Source: Atribacterota bacterium (GTDB lineage Bacteria; Atribacterota; Phoenicimicrobiia; Phoenicimicrobiales; Phoenicimicrobiaceae). Taken from it: 8,806 nucleotides of DNA. The stretch is from contig JAUVOA010000053.1 of NCBI GenBank assembly GCA_030599445.1, positions 1 through 8,806 on the forward strand, given 5' to 3'. Below the pieces are notes generated by a model. That model saw nothing but the letters and a program-made list of their open reading frames with translations. It was not told where the DNA came from and ran no database searches. The position numbers were made by a program, and so were the translations under genes. Shown one piece after another: positions 1 through 6,520 of this stretch. Every line of letters starts with the position of its first letter. Within the stretch, counting starts at the first letter, position 1.

Positions 1-243
1 AACATTTCAATGGGGTATGGATACACTGCAATCATCGTTGCCTGGCTGGCGCGACGCAATCCCTTGGCCGTGATAGTAACCTCGCTTCTATTTGGTGTTA
101 TCATGACCGGAGGGGACGTAATTAAAGTATCGCTTGGGCTACCGTTCCAATTAATCAATGTATTTAACGGATTAATATTATTCTTCCTTATTGGAAGTGA
201 GATTCTTCTTCGTTACAAAATATCCTTTTTATTGAGGAGGTAG
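1..243 (+). CDS. ABC transporter permease, C-terminal part (BMP/nucleoside type), 5' end outside window
   Basis: An open frame enters from the left edge and ends at TAG 241-243, giving about 80 residues. The fragment is hydrophobic. It carries the pattern GxGxTAIxVAxLxRxNPLxxIxxxLLFG, typical of the last third of the BPD_transp_2 family permeases (YufP/NupP-like) that pair with BMP-type binding proteins. A final membrane segment (about FNGLILFFLIGSEIL) is followed by a basic cytoplasmic tail. The next gene starts 2 bases after the stop, and that gene's ribosome binding site lies inside this one, so the two permeases are translationally coupled. By family analogy this is the first subunit of a heterodimeric inner-membrane channel. 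The ATPase would be expected upstream. The ATG at 10 is internal, not a start. The last 120 bases are AT-richer than the next gene. Confidence 0.85.
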   Translation, partial: NISMGYGYTAIIVAWLARRNPLAVIVTSLLFGVIMTGGDVIKVSLGLPFQLINVFNGLILFFLIGSEILLRYKISFLLRR

Positions 244-245
244 TT

Positions 246-1175
246 ATGGGTTGGGAAACATGGATAATTACAACATTCAGTCGCTCTCTTGCCTACGGGA
301 CTCCGCTTCTTTTAGGAACGCTTGGTGAGATCTACGCAGAGCGTTCCGGTGTGCTAAACCTTGGTGTTGAGGGGATGATGATCATGGGAGCCTATTCTGC
401 CTTCACCACTGCCTATATTACCGGAAATCCGTGGCTGGGGATCCTGGTGGCGGCGGTTGTCGGTGGTGCTTTCTCCCTGATCCACGCTTTTGCCAGTGTG
501 ACACTAAAGGCGAATCAGATTGTCTCCGGGCTCTCCCTCACCATGCTCGGCCTCGGTCTATCAGGTATGTTCGGACGGGGTTGGGAGGGTAAGCCGCTTC
601 CTGCAACGATCCCCAAAATTACTATCTCCGGTCTCTCTAAAATTCCCTTCTTGGGACCGATCCTTTTCGAGGGGCAGAACTTGATTGTCTATCTGTCGAT
701 CCTCCTCGTCCCCTTGTTGTGGTATATTCTCTATCGTACGCGAATCGGGATCACGGTTCGCTCCGTAGGAGAGAGTCCTGCCACTGCCGACTCCTTGGGG
801 ATAAATGTCGATCGGGTCCGTTACATGTGTGTTCTTCTCGGCGGGGTTCTCGCCGGCGTAGCCGGGGGATACCTCTCGGTTGTCTATCGACCGGCATGGA
901 CCGAGGGAATGACTGCGGGAATTGGGTGGATCGTTATTGCGTTGACTATCTTTGCCTTCTGGAATCCGGTCTATGGTATGCTGGGAGCCTACTTGTTCGC
1001 AGCTCTCTATCACCTGTCGTACCGCCTGCAGCCGTGGGTGTCGCCGGAATTTCTTAAAGCGATGCCCTATGCATTTGCAATTCTGGTCTTGATCTTTGTG
1101 TCCCGCGGGACATTGCAGAAGCGGATGGGGGCGCCGGCCGCGCTAAGCTTACCTTACACCAGGGGCGAGGATTAG
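246..1175 (+). CDS. ABC transporter permease, BMP/nucleoside uptake type (YufQ/NupQ-like)
   Basis: This is the second inner-membrane permease of a BMP-family (purine or nucleoside class) ABC importer. It has 309 residues, full length for the family. The family hallmark is clear at residues 27-49: GEIYAERSGVLNLGVEGMM. Next come repeated hydrophobic segments, a cytoplasmic loop at 164-186 (RTRIGITVRSVGESPATA) that probably contacts the ATPase, and the conserved stretch GWIVIALTIFAFWNP near 227-241. The ATG is preceded by GAGGAGG at 234-240 with 5 bases of spacing, so the start is secure. It follows the previous permease by 2 bases. The binding-protein gene comes 446 bases downstream, an unusual order since that gene often leads the operon. 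After the first 50 bases the GC content is much higher than in the padR operon of this window. Family assignment is firm; the exact substrate is inferred. Confidence 0.93.
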   Translation: MGWETWIITTFSRSLAYGTPLLLGTLGEIYAERSGVLNLGVEGMMIMGAYSAFTTAYITGNPWLGILVAAVVGGAFSLIHAFASVTLKANQIVSGLSLTMLGLGLSGMFGRGWEGKPLPATIPKITISGLSKIPFLGPILFEGQNLIVYLSILLVPLLWYILYRTRIGITVRSVGESPATADSLGINVDRVRYMCVLLGGVLAGVAGGYLSVVYRPAWTEGMTAGIGWIVIALTIFAFWNPVYGMLGAYLFAALYHLSYRLQPWVSPEFLKAMPYAFAILVLIFVSRGTLQKRMGAPAALSLPYTRGED

Positions 1176-1194
1176 GTTCAGCAGAACTTTTTTT
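1174..1194 (+). terminator. Compact intrinsic terminator overlapping the permease stop codon
   Basis: AGGTTC (1174-1179), loop AGCA, then GAACTT (1184-1189) form a 6-bp stem with one G-U pair. A run of seven T (1188-1194) follows. It begins within the TAG stop of the permease gene. The stem is short, so termination may be partial, allowing some read-through into the binding-protein gene. Confidence 0.45.
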
Positions 1195-1506
1195 GAGCTG
1201 TTTGCTTTTTTCCTGGATATTTGGTAAATTTATAATGATGGAAAGACAAGAGAAGAACGAAATACAGGAAAAGTTGAACCGGTCTTTATAAATATGAAAT
1301 GGAATAAACTGTGGTTAATAATGAGTATGCGTGGAGAGAGAAAAGTGAAAGGAGAATTTTTTCTGATACCCCTTGCTCATAACATTGGAAGATAATCGGG
1401 AAAATACAATTATAACAGAGTAAGAGGAAGTATGTTATCATCCGATGATGGTTGTAACCGGCGAAAAAATGGAGGAGGTGAGGTGTTTAATCACAAATTT
1501 ATCAAG

Positions 1507-1541
1507 TATTCTGGATAGTTTATACTGCACTATCCTGAATA
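1507..1541 (+). repeat. Long inverted repeat (13-base arms, one mismatch) in the binding-protein leader
   Basis: TATTCTGGATAGT (1507-1519) is complementary to ACTATCCTGAATA (1529-1541) except for one T-T mismatch. The 9-base spacer is TTATACTGC. It could be a protein operator or an RNA stem-loop. Spacer bases ACTGC (1524-1528) are complementary to GCAGT at 1555-1559, so a pseudoknot could form in RNA. No T-tract follows, so it is not a simple terminator. Confidence 0.6.
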
Positions 1542-1578
1542 TATGGTAAAGTAAGCAGTGAAAGTTGTGAAAATGAAA

Positions 1579-1596
1579 AGGCTGTTTAGACAGCCT
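1579..1596 (+). repeat. Perfect 7-bp hairpin just upstream of the binding-protein ribosome site
   Basis: AGGCTGT (1579-1585), loop TTAG, then ACAGCCT (1590-1596) form a perfect stem. It ends 10 bases before the AAAGGAGG ribosome binding site at 1607-1614. It may stabilise the 5' end of a processed mRNA, keep the ribosome site open, or be the last element of a longer leader structure. The ATAATATAATAAA that follows is not a T-tract, so it is not a terminator on this strand. Confidence 0.55.
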
Positions 1597-1621
1597 ATAA
1601 TATAATAAAGGAGGTTTTAAA

Positions 1622-2800
1622 ATGTTTACTCAACGAAACAAAGTTATATTAGTAACTGCGTTAGTAATAGCAGTTATCTTTAGTCTTGCTTCAGTGATGA
1701 TGGCTAAGGAGTATGTTGCCGGCACACCGCTCAAGGTGGGATTCATCTACGTCGGGCCGATCGGTGACCTGGGTTGGACTTATGCGCACGATGAGGCGCG
1801 GAGAATCTGTGAGGATACCTTCCCCTGGCTGGAGACAGTTTATGTAGAGAGTGTCGCCGAGGGAAACGAGGGGCTCTACATTGACAAGCTGATTGTGGAA
1901 GAAGGCTGTGACGTCATCTTCACCACCAGTTTCGGCTTCATGGATGGGACGCTGATTTCAGCGCAGAAGTACCCGGACAAGATCTTTGCCCATTGCTCCG
2001 GGTTCAAACGTAATCCTAATATGATGACCTATATGGCCGATTTCTACCAGATCTACTACCTGAATGGGTTGATTGCCGGAGCTCTCACCAAAACAAACAA
2101 GACTGCCTACGTGGGCGCCTTTCCAATTCCCGAACTAAAGCGCCACATGGGTGCGTTCACCGTGGGTGTACGGGAGGCTAAACCCAAGGCCGAGGTGCAT
2201 ATACGCTGGATTTATGAGTGGTTCAGCCCCACAGCGGCCAAGGAGGCTACCGAGGCATTGATCGCCGACGGATGCGACGTGTTTGCGTTCACCGAGGACT
2301 CGCCGACGGTCGTACAGGTCGCTGCGGAAAGCGGCTTCCCGTCCTTCGGGCATTACTCCCCGATGTATCAGTTCGGCCCCGAACATGTTGTCTCCGGACA
2401 GATCGCACACTGGGAGGAAATCTACCTTGACTTCCTGGCCAAGATCTACGCTGGTGTATACACTGCCCATAACCTTGCTGATGTTGACTACTGGTGGCTG
2501 CTGAAGGAAAAGGCAGTGGAGATAGGAGCCAAGCCTGGGATGCTGATAAATCCCGTCCATGAGGACGAACTAAAAGAGATCCACCTCGATGACCCCGTCC
2601 TGGGGATGATCAGCATTTACGATCTGGTTATGAAACGGCTGGAGCAGATGGCCGATCCGTCGATGGTCTTCGATCCGTTCAACGGGCCGATCTACGACCG
2701 CGATGGGAACCTGAAAGTTCCGGCGGGCTTACGCTTATCAATGTTTGAGCTAACCACTATGGACTGGGCGGTGGATGGCATCGTCGGTCCCTGGGAATAA
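1622..2800 (+). CDS. BMP/Med-family ABC transporter substrate-binding protein (purine/nucleoside class)
   Basis: This is the exported binding protein that would deliver the ligand to the permeases upstream. It has 392 residues. Residues 1-28 form a signal peptide: basic MFTQRNK, a hydrophobic core, and probable cleavage after VMMA. There is no lipobox cysteine, so it should be a soluble periplasmic protein rather than a lipoprotein. The mature part starts with KVGFIYVGPIGDLGW (38-52) and continues with EGCDVIFTTSFGFM (94-107), GAFPIPELKR (165-174) and a tract around TEDSPTVVQ (224-232). These are hallmarks of the Med/BMP PBP1 subfamily, some members of which bind adenine or purine nucleosides. 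AAAGGAGG at 1607-1614 with 7-base spacing fixes the start. GC content jumps from 17 of 60 bases at 1621-1680 to 39 of 60 at 2221-2280. The ligand is inferred from family and neighbours. Confidence 0.93.
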   Translation: MFTQRNKVILVTALVIAVIFSLASVMMAKEYVAGTPLKVGFIYVGPIGDLGWTYAHDEARRICEDTFPWLETVYVESVAEGNEGLYIDKLIVEEGCDVIFTTSFGFMDGTLISAQKYPDKIFAHCSGFKRNPNMMTYMADFYQIYYLNGLIAGALTKTNKTAYVGAFPIPELKRHMGAFTVGVREAKPKAEVHIRWIYEWFSPTAAKEATEALIADGCDVFAFTEDSPTVVQVAAESGFPSFGHYSPMYQFGPEHVVSGQIAHWEEIYLDFLAKIYAGVYTAHNLADVDYWWLLKEKAVEIGAKPGMLINPVHEDELKEIHLDDPVLGMISIYDLVMKRLEQMADPSMVFDPFNGPIYDRDGNLKVPAGLRLSMFELTTMDWAVDGIVGPWE

Positions 2801-2822
2801 GAGAAGAAGAAAAGCTAAACTT

Positions 2823-2862
2823 GGGCGGTAACCTTCACTAAAAGAGGGTAGCCGCCCTTTTT
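2823..2862 (+). terminator. Strong intrinsic terminator after the binding-protein gene
   Basis: GGGCGG (2823-2828) pairs with CCGCCC (2852-2857). Inner partial pairing of TAACC with GGGTA extends the stem, and TTTTT (2858-2862) follows. It lies 22 bases past the stop and separates the transporter transcript from the alkylation-repair gene. Confidence 0.92.
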
Positions 2863-2910
2863 GATTAAAATAGGATGTGTTGTCCTTATTTATTAAGAAA
2901 CCTAGATCAA

Positions 2911-3594
2911 ATGATAGAATACGAAAAAGTTATTGAAAAGTTAAAATATTTATCTAATCCTAAAGCCATTATTGGTATGGTCAGATATGGAATTACCCCT
3001 GAAAATACTTATGGGGTATCAATTCCAAATCTAAGAAAGATAGCTAAAAAAATAGGGATAAACCGTAAACTCGCCCAACAACTCTGGACCACAAACATTC
3101 GCGAAACTAAAATACTGGCCAGTATGATTGAAGACCCGGAGATGGTTACCGAAGAACAAATAGAAGATTGGGTGAAGGGATTTAACTATTGGGAAATCTG
3201 TGACCAGTGTTGTATGAACCTTTTTGAGAAAACAGAATTTGCCTACAAGAAAGCAGTTGAATGGAGTTCCGGAGGAAAGGAATTTGTAAAGAGGACGGGA
3301 TTTGTGTTGATGGCTCGCCTGGCAGTTAGTGATAAGAAAGCAGACGATGATAAATTTGAAAGATTCTTTCCTATCATAAAAAGAGAAGCTACTGACTATA
3401 GAAATTATGTCAAGAAAGCACTTAATTGGGCTTTAAGGCAAATTGGAAAACGTAACTTTAATTTGAATGGCAAAGCAATTAAGATAGCAAAAGAGATTCA
3501 AAAAATGGATTCAAAGAGCGCTAAATGGATTGCTTCAGATGCAATTAGAGAATTAACCAGCGAAGCAGTTCAAAAGAAGTTGTTAAATTTATAA
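2911..3594 (+). CDS. AlkD-type DNA alkylation repair protein (HEAT-like DNA glycosylase)
   Basis: Family members excise positively charged alkylated bases such as N3- and N7-alkylpurines, using an all-helical HEAT-like fold. From the ATG at 2911 it has 227 residues, normal for the family. Diagnostic segments are YGVSIPNLRKIAKK, an LASMIEDPEMVT tract, NYWEICDQCC (W94, D98), VKRTGFVLMARLA (R128) and KALNWALRQIGKR (W173, R176). From memory these align with W109, D113, R148 and W187 of Bacillus cereus AlkD, so activity is likely. The start is uncertain. An in-frame ATG at 2875 adds 12 residues (MCCPYLLRNLDQ) but has AGG touching it with no spacing; 2911 lacks a clear ribosome site but fits the usual family N-terminus. 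It is probably a single-gene transcript after the terminator at 2862, and it converges with the salvage operon, ending 5 bases from it. Confidence 0.88.
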   Translation: MIEYEKVIEKLKYLSNPKAIIGMVRYGITPENTYGVSIPNLRKIAKKIGINRKLAQQLWTTNIRETKILASMIEDPEMVTEEQIEDWVKGFNYWEICDQCCMNLFEKTEFAYKKAVEWSSGGKEFVKRTGFVLMARLAVSDKKADDDKFERFFPIIKREATDYRNYVKKALNWALRQIGKRNFNLNGKAIKIAKEIQKMDSKSAKWIASDAIRELTSEAVQKKLLNL

Positions 3595-3599
3595 AAAAG

Positions 3600-4937
3600 T
3601 TATTTCCTCATTTTACTTTTAATAGCTATTAATTTCCCTTTTTCTTTTAAAAATATTTCTCTTGCTTTATTTAAAATAGTATCTTCATTAATACATATAA
3701 ATTTATGATTATTGACAATTAGCTGGCCATCTATAATTACATCTCTTACTACTTCATTTCCCGAGCAGGAGTAGATAAAATTATTAATAAATACATCTTC
3801 GGAAAGCATTTTTGAAGTAGGATATTCCAATACAATCATATCTGCCTTGTGCCCTTCTTTTATCCTGCCAATTTCATCTTCCAAATTTAAGGCACAAACA
3901 GCGTTTACAGTTAGCATATCATATACCGAAGGGGCGTTAAAAGTTTTTTCATCCATAGAGGAAACTTTCTGTAACATCGAACCGAGCCGCGCTTCTGATA
4001 AGATATCATAATTGCTGCTGCTTGCTCCTCCGTCACATCCTATAGTTATGTTTACTCCCGCTTTTTGCATCTTATACATAGGCGAGATTCCGTCTGTAAC
4101 CTTACAATTGGTATAAGGACAATGAATAACCGAAGTTCCTGTCTGGGCGAGAAGTTTTATCTCTTCATCATCTATCCAGATGACATGGGCAAGTTGAGTA
4201 GCTGATCCCAGTGCCCCCAAATCATTTAAAGTAGAAAGTTCTCCTTTATTAAATCTTTTTCGGACTTGATTGGTAGATTCCCGACCTTCAGCGGCGTGAG
4301 TATGAATTCCCACCCCGAATTCCTTAGCCAATTTTATTAATTTTTTTATTAAGGTATCCGTGCAGGCGGGAAGCCCGGCAAAAGAGAATTTAACTTTTAA
4401 ACGACCATTATATTTTCCTTGCCAGCGATTAAAAAAATGTTTGCTGTCATTCAAACAATCCTGAGTAGATTTGACCGGAGTATTTTCCCCTTCGGGATAA
4501 TCATTTTCCATCTTTCCTACCACTGCCCTGATTCCGGAATCCACCAGTCCTTGTATTATTGGTTCTTCCGCGCTCTCTCCCAATAATTCTCCCACTGCTG
4601 TTGTCCCTGATTTAATTGCTTCCATTGCCCCTAATAATGTGGAGTAGTATAAAGCTTCTTCTGAAAAGAGGTGAGGGAACTGCCAGATTATTTCCAGCCA
4701 TTTAGTAATATGTAAATCATCCATAAGACCTCGACCAAAGGTCTGATAAAGGTGAGTATGGCAATCTATTAGACCCGGGATGATAATCCTTCCGGAGATA
4801 TCCAAAATTTTGTGTTTATCTCCATCAGAAAAATTATGGTCTATTTTTACTATTTCATTTTCTTCAATAAGAATGGATTTTATGCTCGATAATTTTCTAT
4901 TCTCGTATATGCGGGCATTCTTTATTATTAAACCCAT
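3600..4937 (-). CDS. Amidohydrolase-family deaminase (MTA/SAH/adenosine or guanine deaminase-like)
   Basis: This is a 445-residue metal-dependent TIM-barrel hydrolase of the TRZ/ATZ/MtaD group, which deaminates purine nucleosides, 5'-methylthioadenosine, S-adenosylhomocysteine, guanine or triazines. An N-terminal beta-sandwich leads to IIIPGLIDCHTH with metal ligands H60 and H62. HTHAAEG follows (H214 ligand, E217 proton shuttle), then QLAHVIW (H251), VIHCPYTN (271-277) and GCDGGASSSN (D302). The C-terminus has the usual IGRIKEGHKADMIVL. The 51-residue distance from H251 to D302 equals what I recall for Thermotoga maritima MtaD (H228 to D279). It is the last gene of the minus-strand operon, 9 bases after the phosphorylase stop, with only a distant AAGGA, so it is probably coupled to that gene. 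The phosphorylase neighbours favour a nucleoside or nucleobase substrate. Which one cannot be settled from sequence alone. Confidence 0.87.
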   Translation of the reverse strand: MGLIIKNARIYENRKLSSIKSILIEENEIVKIDHNFSDGDKHKILDISGRIIIPGLIDCHTHLYQTFGRGLMDDLHITKWLEIIWQFPHLFSEEALYYSTLLGAMEAIKSGTTAVGELLGESAEEPIIQGLVDSGIRAVVGKMENDYPEGENTPVKSTQDCLNDSKHFFNRWQGKYNGRLKVKFSFAGLPACTDTLIKKLIKLAKEFGVGIHTHAAEGRESTNQVRKRFNKGELSTLNDLGALGSATQLAHVIWIDDEEIKLLAQTGTSVIHCPYTNCKVTDGISPMYKMQKAGVNITIGCDGGASSSNYDILSEARLGSMLQKVSSMDEKTFNAPSVYDMLTVNAVCALNLEDEIGRIKEGHKADMIVLEYPTSKMLSEDVFINNFIYSCSGNEVVRDVIIDGQLIVNNHKFICINEDTILNKAREIFLKEKGKLIAIKSKMRK

Positions 4938-4946
4938 AAACTATTT

Positions 4947-5684
4947 TTATTCCTTTTCAATATTTTTAAAAGCTTCCAGGCAAATACCAGTCATCTGGTG
5001 AAATATGGGATTTATTTTTTCTTCATCAGTAATAACTTCCTGAGTCAGGTGATTGGCCACTGCGGTAAGGATGGTTCCTACTTTAACTTTTCGGAGGTAA
5101 CCGATAGTAAAAAGGGCAGAGGATTCATTTTCTACACTTAAAACATTAGAATCAATCCATACTTGTTCTCTTTTCAGAAAATCAGGGTCGGCAAATACAG
5201 AGCCCTTATAAAAAGCGTCATGGCTCATAATTATTCCTATATGTGATTTCTGATTTTTTTCTTGGGTTGCTCTTATGAGGGCATCTATAATGTCTATATC
5301 CGCAACAGCCGGAAATTCAATCGGTATATATTCGACCGATGTGCCCTCTAATCTAACTGCAGAGGTTGGTATTATGATATCTTCCAGATTTATATTCTTT
5401 TGTAGAGCCCCAGTGGTACCAAGGCGGACTAAATATTTTGCCCCTGACATAATAAGCTCCTCCAGGGCAATGGCGGCAGAAGGGCAGCCCATACCGGTAG
5501 AAGTAACACTTACAGTCAGTCCTTTATATTTTCCTGTATAGGTTACATATTCACGACTTTGGGCAATCAATTGAGGATTTTCGAAATGTTCAGCTATCAG
5601 ATGACAACGGCCGGGATCACCCGGCATTATTACAAGTTCTCCTATTTGACCTGGTTCTATCTGAAGATGATGCATCTTTTTCAT
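4947..5684 (-). CDS. Nucleoside phosphorylase, uridine phosphorylase-like branch of the NP-I family (second paralog)
   Basis: By family it catalyses reversible phosphorolysis of a nucleoside to a base and ribose-1-phosphate in the cytoplasm. It has 245 residues, full length. Phosphate-site elements are PGDPGR (R26), SREY (R44) and VRLGTTGAL (R87, T90). H6 may reach the neighbouring subunit's ribose. TSTGMGCPSA (61-70) and VEYIPIEFPAVADI (117-130) resemble E. coli Udp strongly. Oddities: the EME ribose motif of Udp reads E185-N186-E187, and the uracil-recognising Q-x-R after DTFYPG is S162-V163-F164. Base specificity may therefore differ from uridine. N211 sits where purine phosphorylases have a catalytic Asp, which again places it in the Udp-like branch. 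The start overlaps the upstream paralog's stop (ATGA), with AGGAGG ideally placed. Confidence 0.9.
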   Translation of the reverse strand: MKKMHHLQIEPGQIGELVIMPGDPGRCHLIAEHFENPQLIAQSREYVTYTGKYKGLTVSVTSTGMGCPSAAIALEELIMSGAKYLVRLGTTGALQKNINLEDIIIPTSAVRLEGTSVEYIPIEFPAVADIDIIDALIRATQEKNQKSHIGIIMSHDAFYKGSVFADPDFLKREQVWIDSNVLSVENESSALFTIGYLRKVKVGTILTAVANHLTQEVITDEEKINPIFHQMTGICLEAFKNIEKE

Positions 5685-6436
5685 ATCTTTTCCTCCTGAA
5701 GGTCGACCAAAGCTCCGGCAGCAATTGCTATTGCTTTATCAATGCTTTTTCGCAGTTCGTCTTTTGTGCCTTTTTTGCCGGTGATTAAATTTCCCGCAAC
5801 CACGAGTATTGCACCCACTTGTACTTTTCTCAGAGAGCCTATTACGAAAAGGGTAGAAGATTCGTTCTCAATAGCTAAGACTCCCGCTTCAGCCCAGACG
5901 GAAATTCTTTTCTTATAATCTCCGAAAGCAAAGGGGGATTCCATATAAAAGGCATCATGGGTTCTGATTATTCCTAAATTATAACCTGTGTCTTCTTTTT
6001 TAGTCCGGTTTCGCAGGGCAATAATAGTGCGATAATCTGCCACTGCCGGGTATTCTATGGGGACATATTCTTTAGAGGCTCCGTCCCCTCGGATAGCTCC
6101 GGTTGCAATAATTATATCTCCGGGGTTTATTTGAGGAGAAAGAGAACCGCAGGTTCCTACTCTGATAAAATATTTACAACCTATATTGGTCAGCTCTTCT
6201 ATGGCTACGGCAGCTGACATACATCCAATTCCGGTGGAGCAGACTGCCACGGGCTTATCTTCATAGCTGCCATTATAAATATGAAATTCTCTATTTTCTA
6301 TAATTTTTTCTGAATCCCGGAAAAACTTTGTCCCGATATAATCTGCTCTTTCGATATCTCCGGGAAGCAATACCGCTTTATTCACGTCGTCTTTCTTGCA
6401 TCGTATATGATATTGTACTTGCTCCAATTTCCTCAC
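5681..6436 (-). CDS. Nucleoside phosphorylase, uridine phosphorylase-like branch of the NP-I family (first paralog)
   Basis: This is the first gene of the salvage operon, 251 residues and a tandem paralog of the next gene. It has PGDIER (R30), NREF (R49), CSTGIGCMSAA (66-76), IRVGTCGSL (R92, T95) and DGASKEYVPIEYPAVAD (118-134); the last is very close to the E. coli Udp segment. Like its paralog it has ENES (E190-N191-E192) in place of EMES, and S167-P168-F169 where Udp has Q166-E167-R168. An active phosphorylase with altered base choice is therefore the best reading. The start is either GTG at 6436, with AAGAGGA directly abutting it, or TTG at 6427, for which that ribosome site has 9 bases of spacing. 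I favour TTG on spacing, but the difference is only three residues. A promoter lies at 6549-6521. Confidence 0.9.
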   Translation of the reverse strand: MRKLEQVQYHIRCKKDDVNKAVLLPGDIERADYIGTKFFRDSEKIIENREFHIYNGSYEDKPVAVCSTGIGCMSAAVAIEELTNIGCKYFIRVGTCGSLSPQINPGDIIIATGAIRGDGASKEYVPIEYPAVADYRTIIALRNRTKKEDTGYNLGIIRTHDAFYMESPFAFGDYKKRISVWAEAGVLAIENESSTLFVIGSLRKVQVGAILVVAGNLITGKKGTKDELRKSIDKAIAIAAGALVDLQEEKI

Positions 6437-6463
6437 TCCTCTTAATGATTAATGATTCAGGGA

Positions 6464-6479
6464 GGCGGTTCTTTGCGCC
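6464..6479 (-). repeat. Small GC hairpin in the salvage-operon leader
   Basis: On the minus strand, GGCG (6479-6476), an 8-base loop CAAAGAAC, then CGCC (6467-6464) form a short GC stem in an otherwise AT-rich leader, about 28 bases before the GTG start. A tandem AATCATT repeat (6457-6444) lies between it and the ribosome site. No known riboswitch is recognised. Confidence 0.35.
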
Positions 6480-6520
6480 ATTATATTTATATTTGAATAT
6501 TTATTCCTGTAATATATTTT

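Larger units (their letters stand above)
1176..1621 (+). other. 446-base intergenic region / leader before the BMP binding-protein gene
   Basis: There is no credible protein gene in this AT-rich gap. It holds the short terminator at its left edge and an exact TATAAT at 1231-1236 with only a weak -35 (TTTTCC at 1208-1213, 17-base spacer). It also holds a small GGTT-GT-AACC dyad at 1450-1459, a long imperfect dyad at 1507-1541, a perfect hairpin at 1579-1596 and the AAAGGAGG ribosome site at 1607-1614. If transcription starts near 1243, the mRNA leader is about 380 bases. That is long enough for a regulatory RNA, but I could not match it to a known riboswitch; in particular the purine-riboswitch consensus is not there. 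Short reading frames at 1432-1518 and 1445-1549 look fortuitous. Confidence 0.6.

Noticed and set aside
561..1013. 150-codon minus-strand frame inside the permease gene
   Set aside because: It is antisense to a gene with clear family motifs, and its low-complexity polar translation is typical of a shadow frame. The frames at 719-1057, 2135-2560 and 7164-7523 are rejected for the same reason.
1432..1549. Short frames in the leader: ATG 1432 (28 codons), ATG 1445 (34 codons) and GTG 1483 after GGAGGAGGTG (11 codons)
   Set aside because: None resembles a protein. The best ribosome site, at 1471, serves only an 11-residue peptide that ends inside the dyad. A leader peptide is possible but has no run of regulatory codons or other support.
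1596..1601. Exact TATAAT as a -10 box for the binding-protein gene
   Set aside because: The nearest -35-like TTGTGA is 25 bases away, and transcription would start inside or at the ribosome binding site.
1450..1621. Purine riboswitch in the binding-protein leader
   Set aside because: AATATATGG at 1539-1547 superficially recalls the conserved core, but the flanking stems and the paired loop sequences of the purine aptamer are not there.
3590..3630. Bidirectional terminator between the convergent AlkD and amidohydrolase genes
   Set aside because: The gap is only 5 bases. The short TAATAGCTATTA palindrome near 3618-3629 is AT-only, inside the coding end, and lacks a GC stem.
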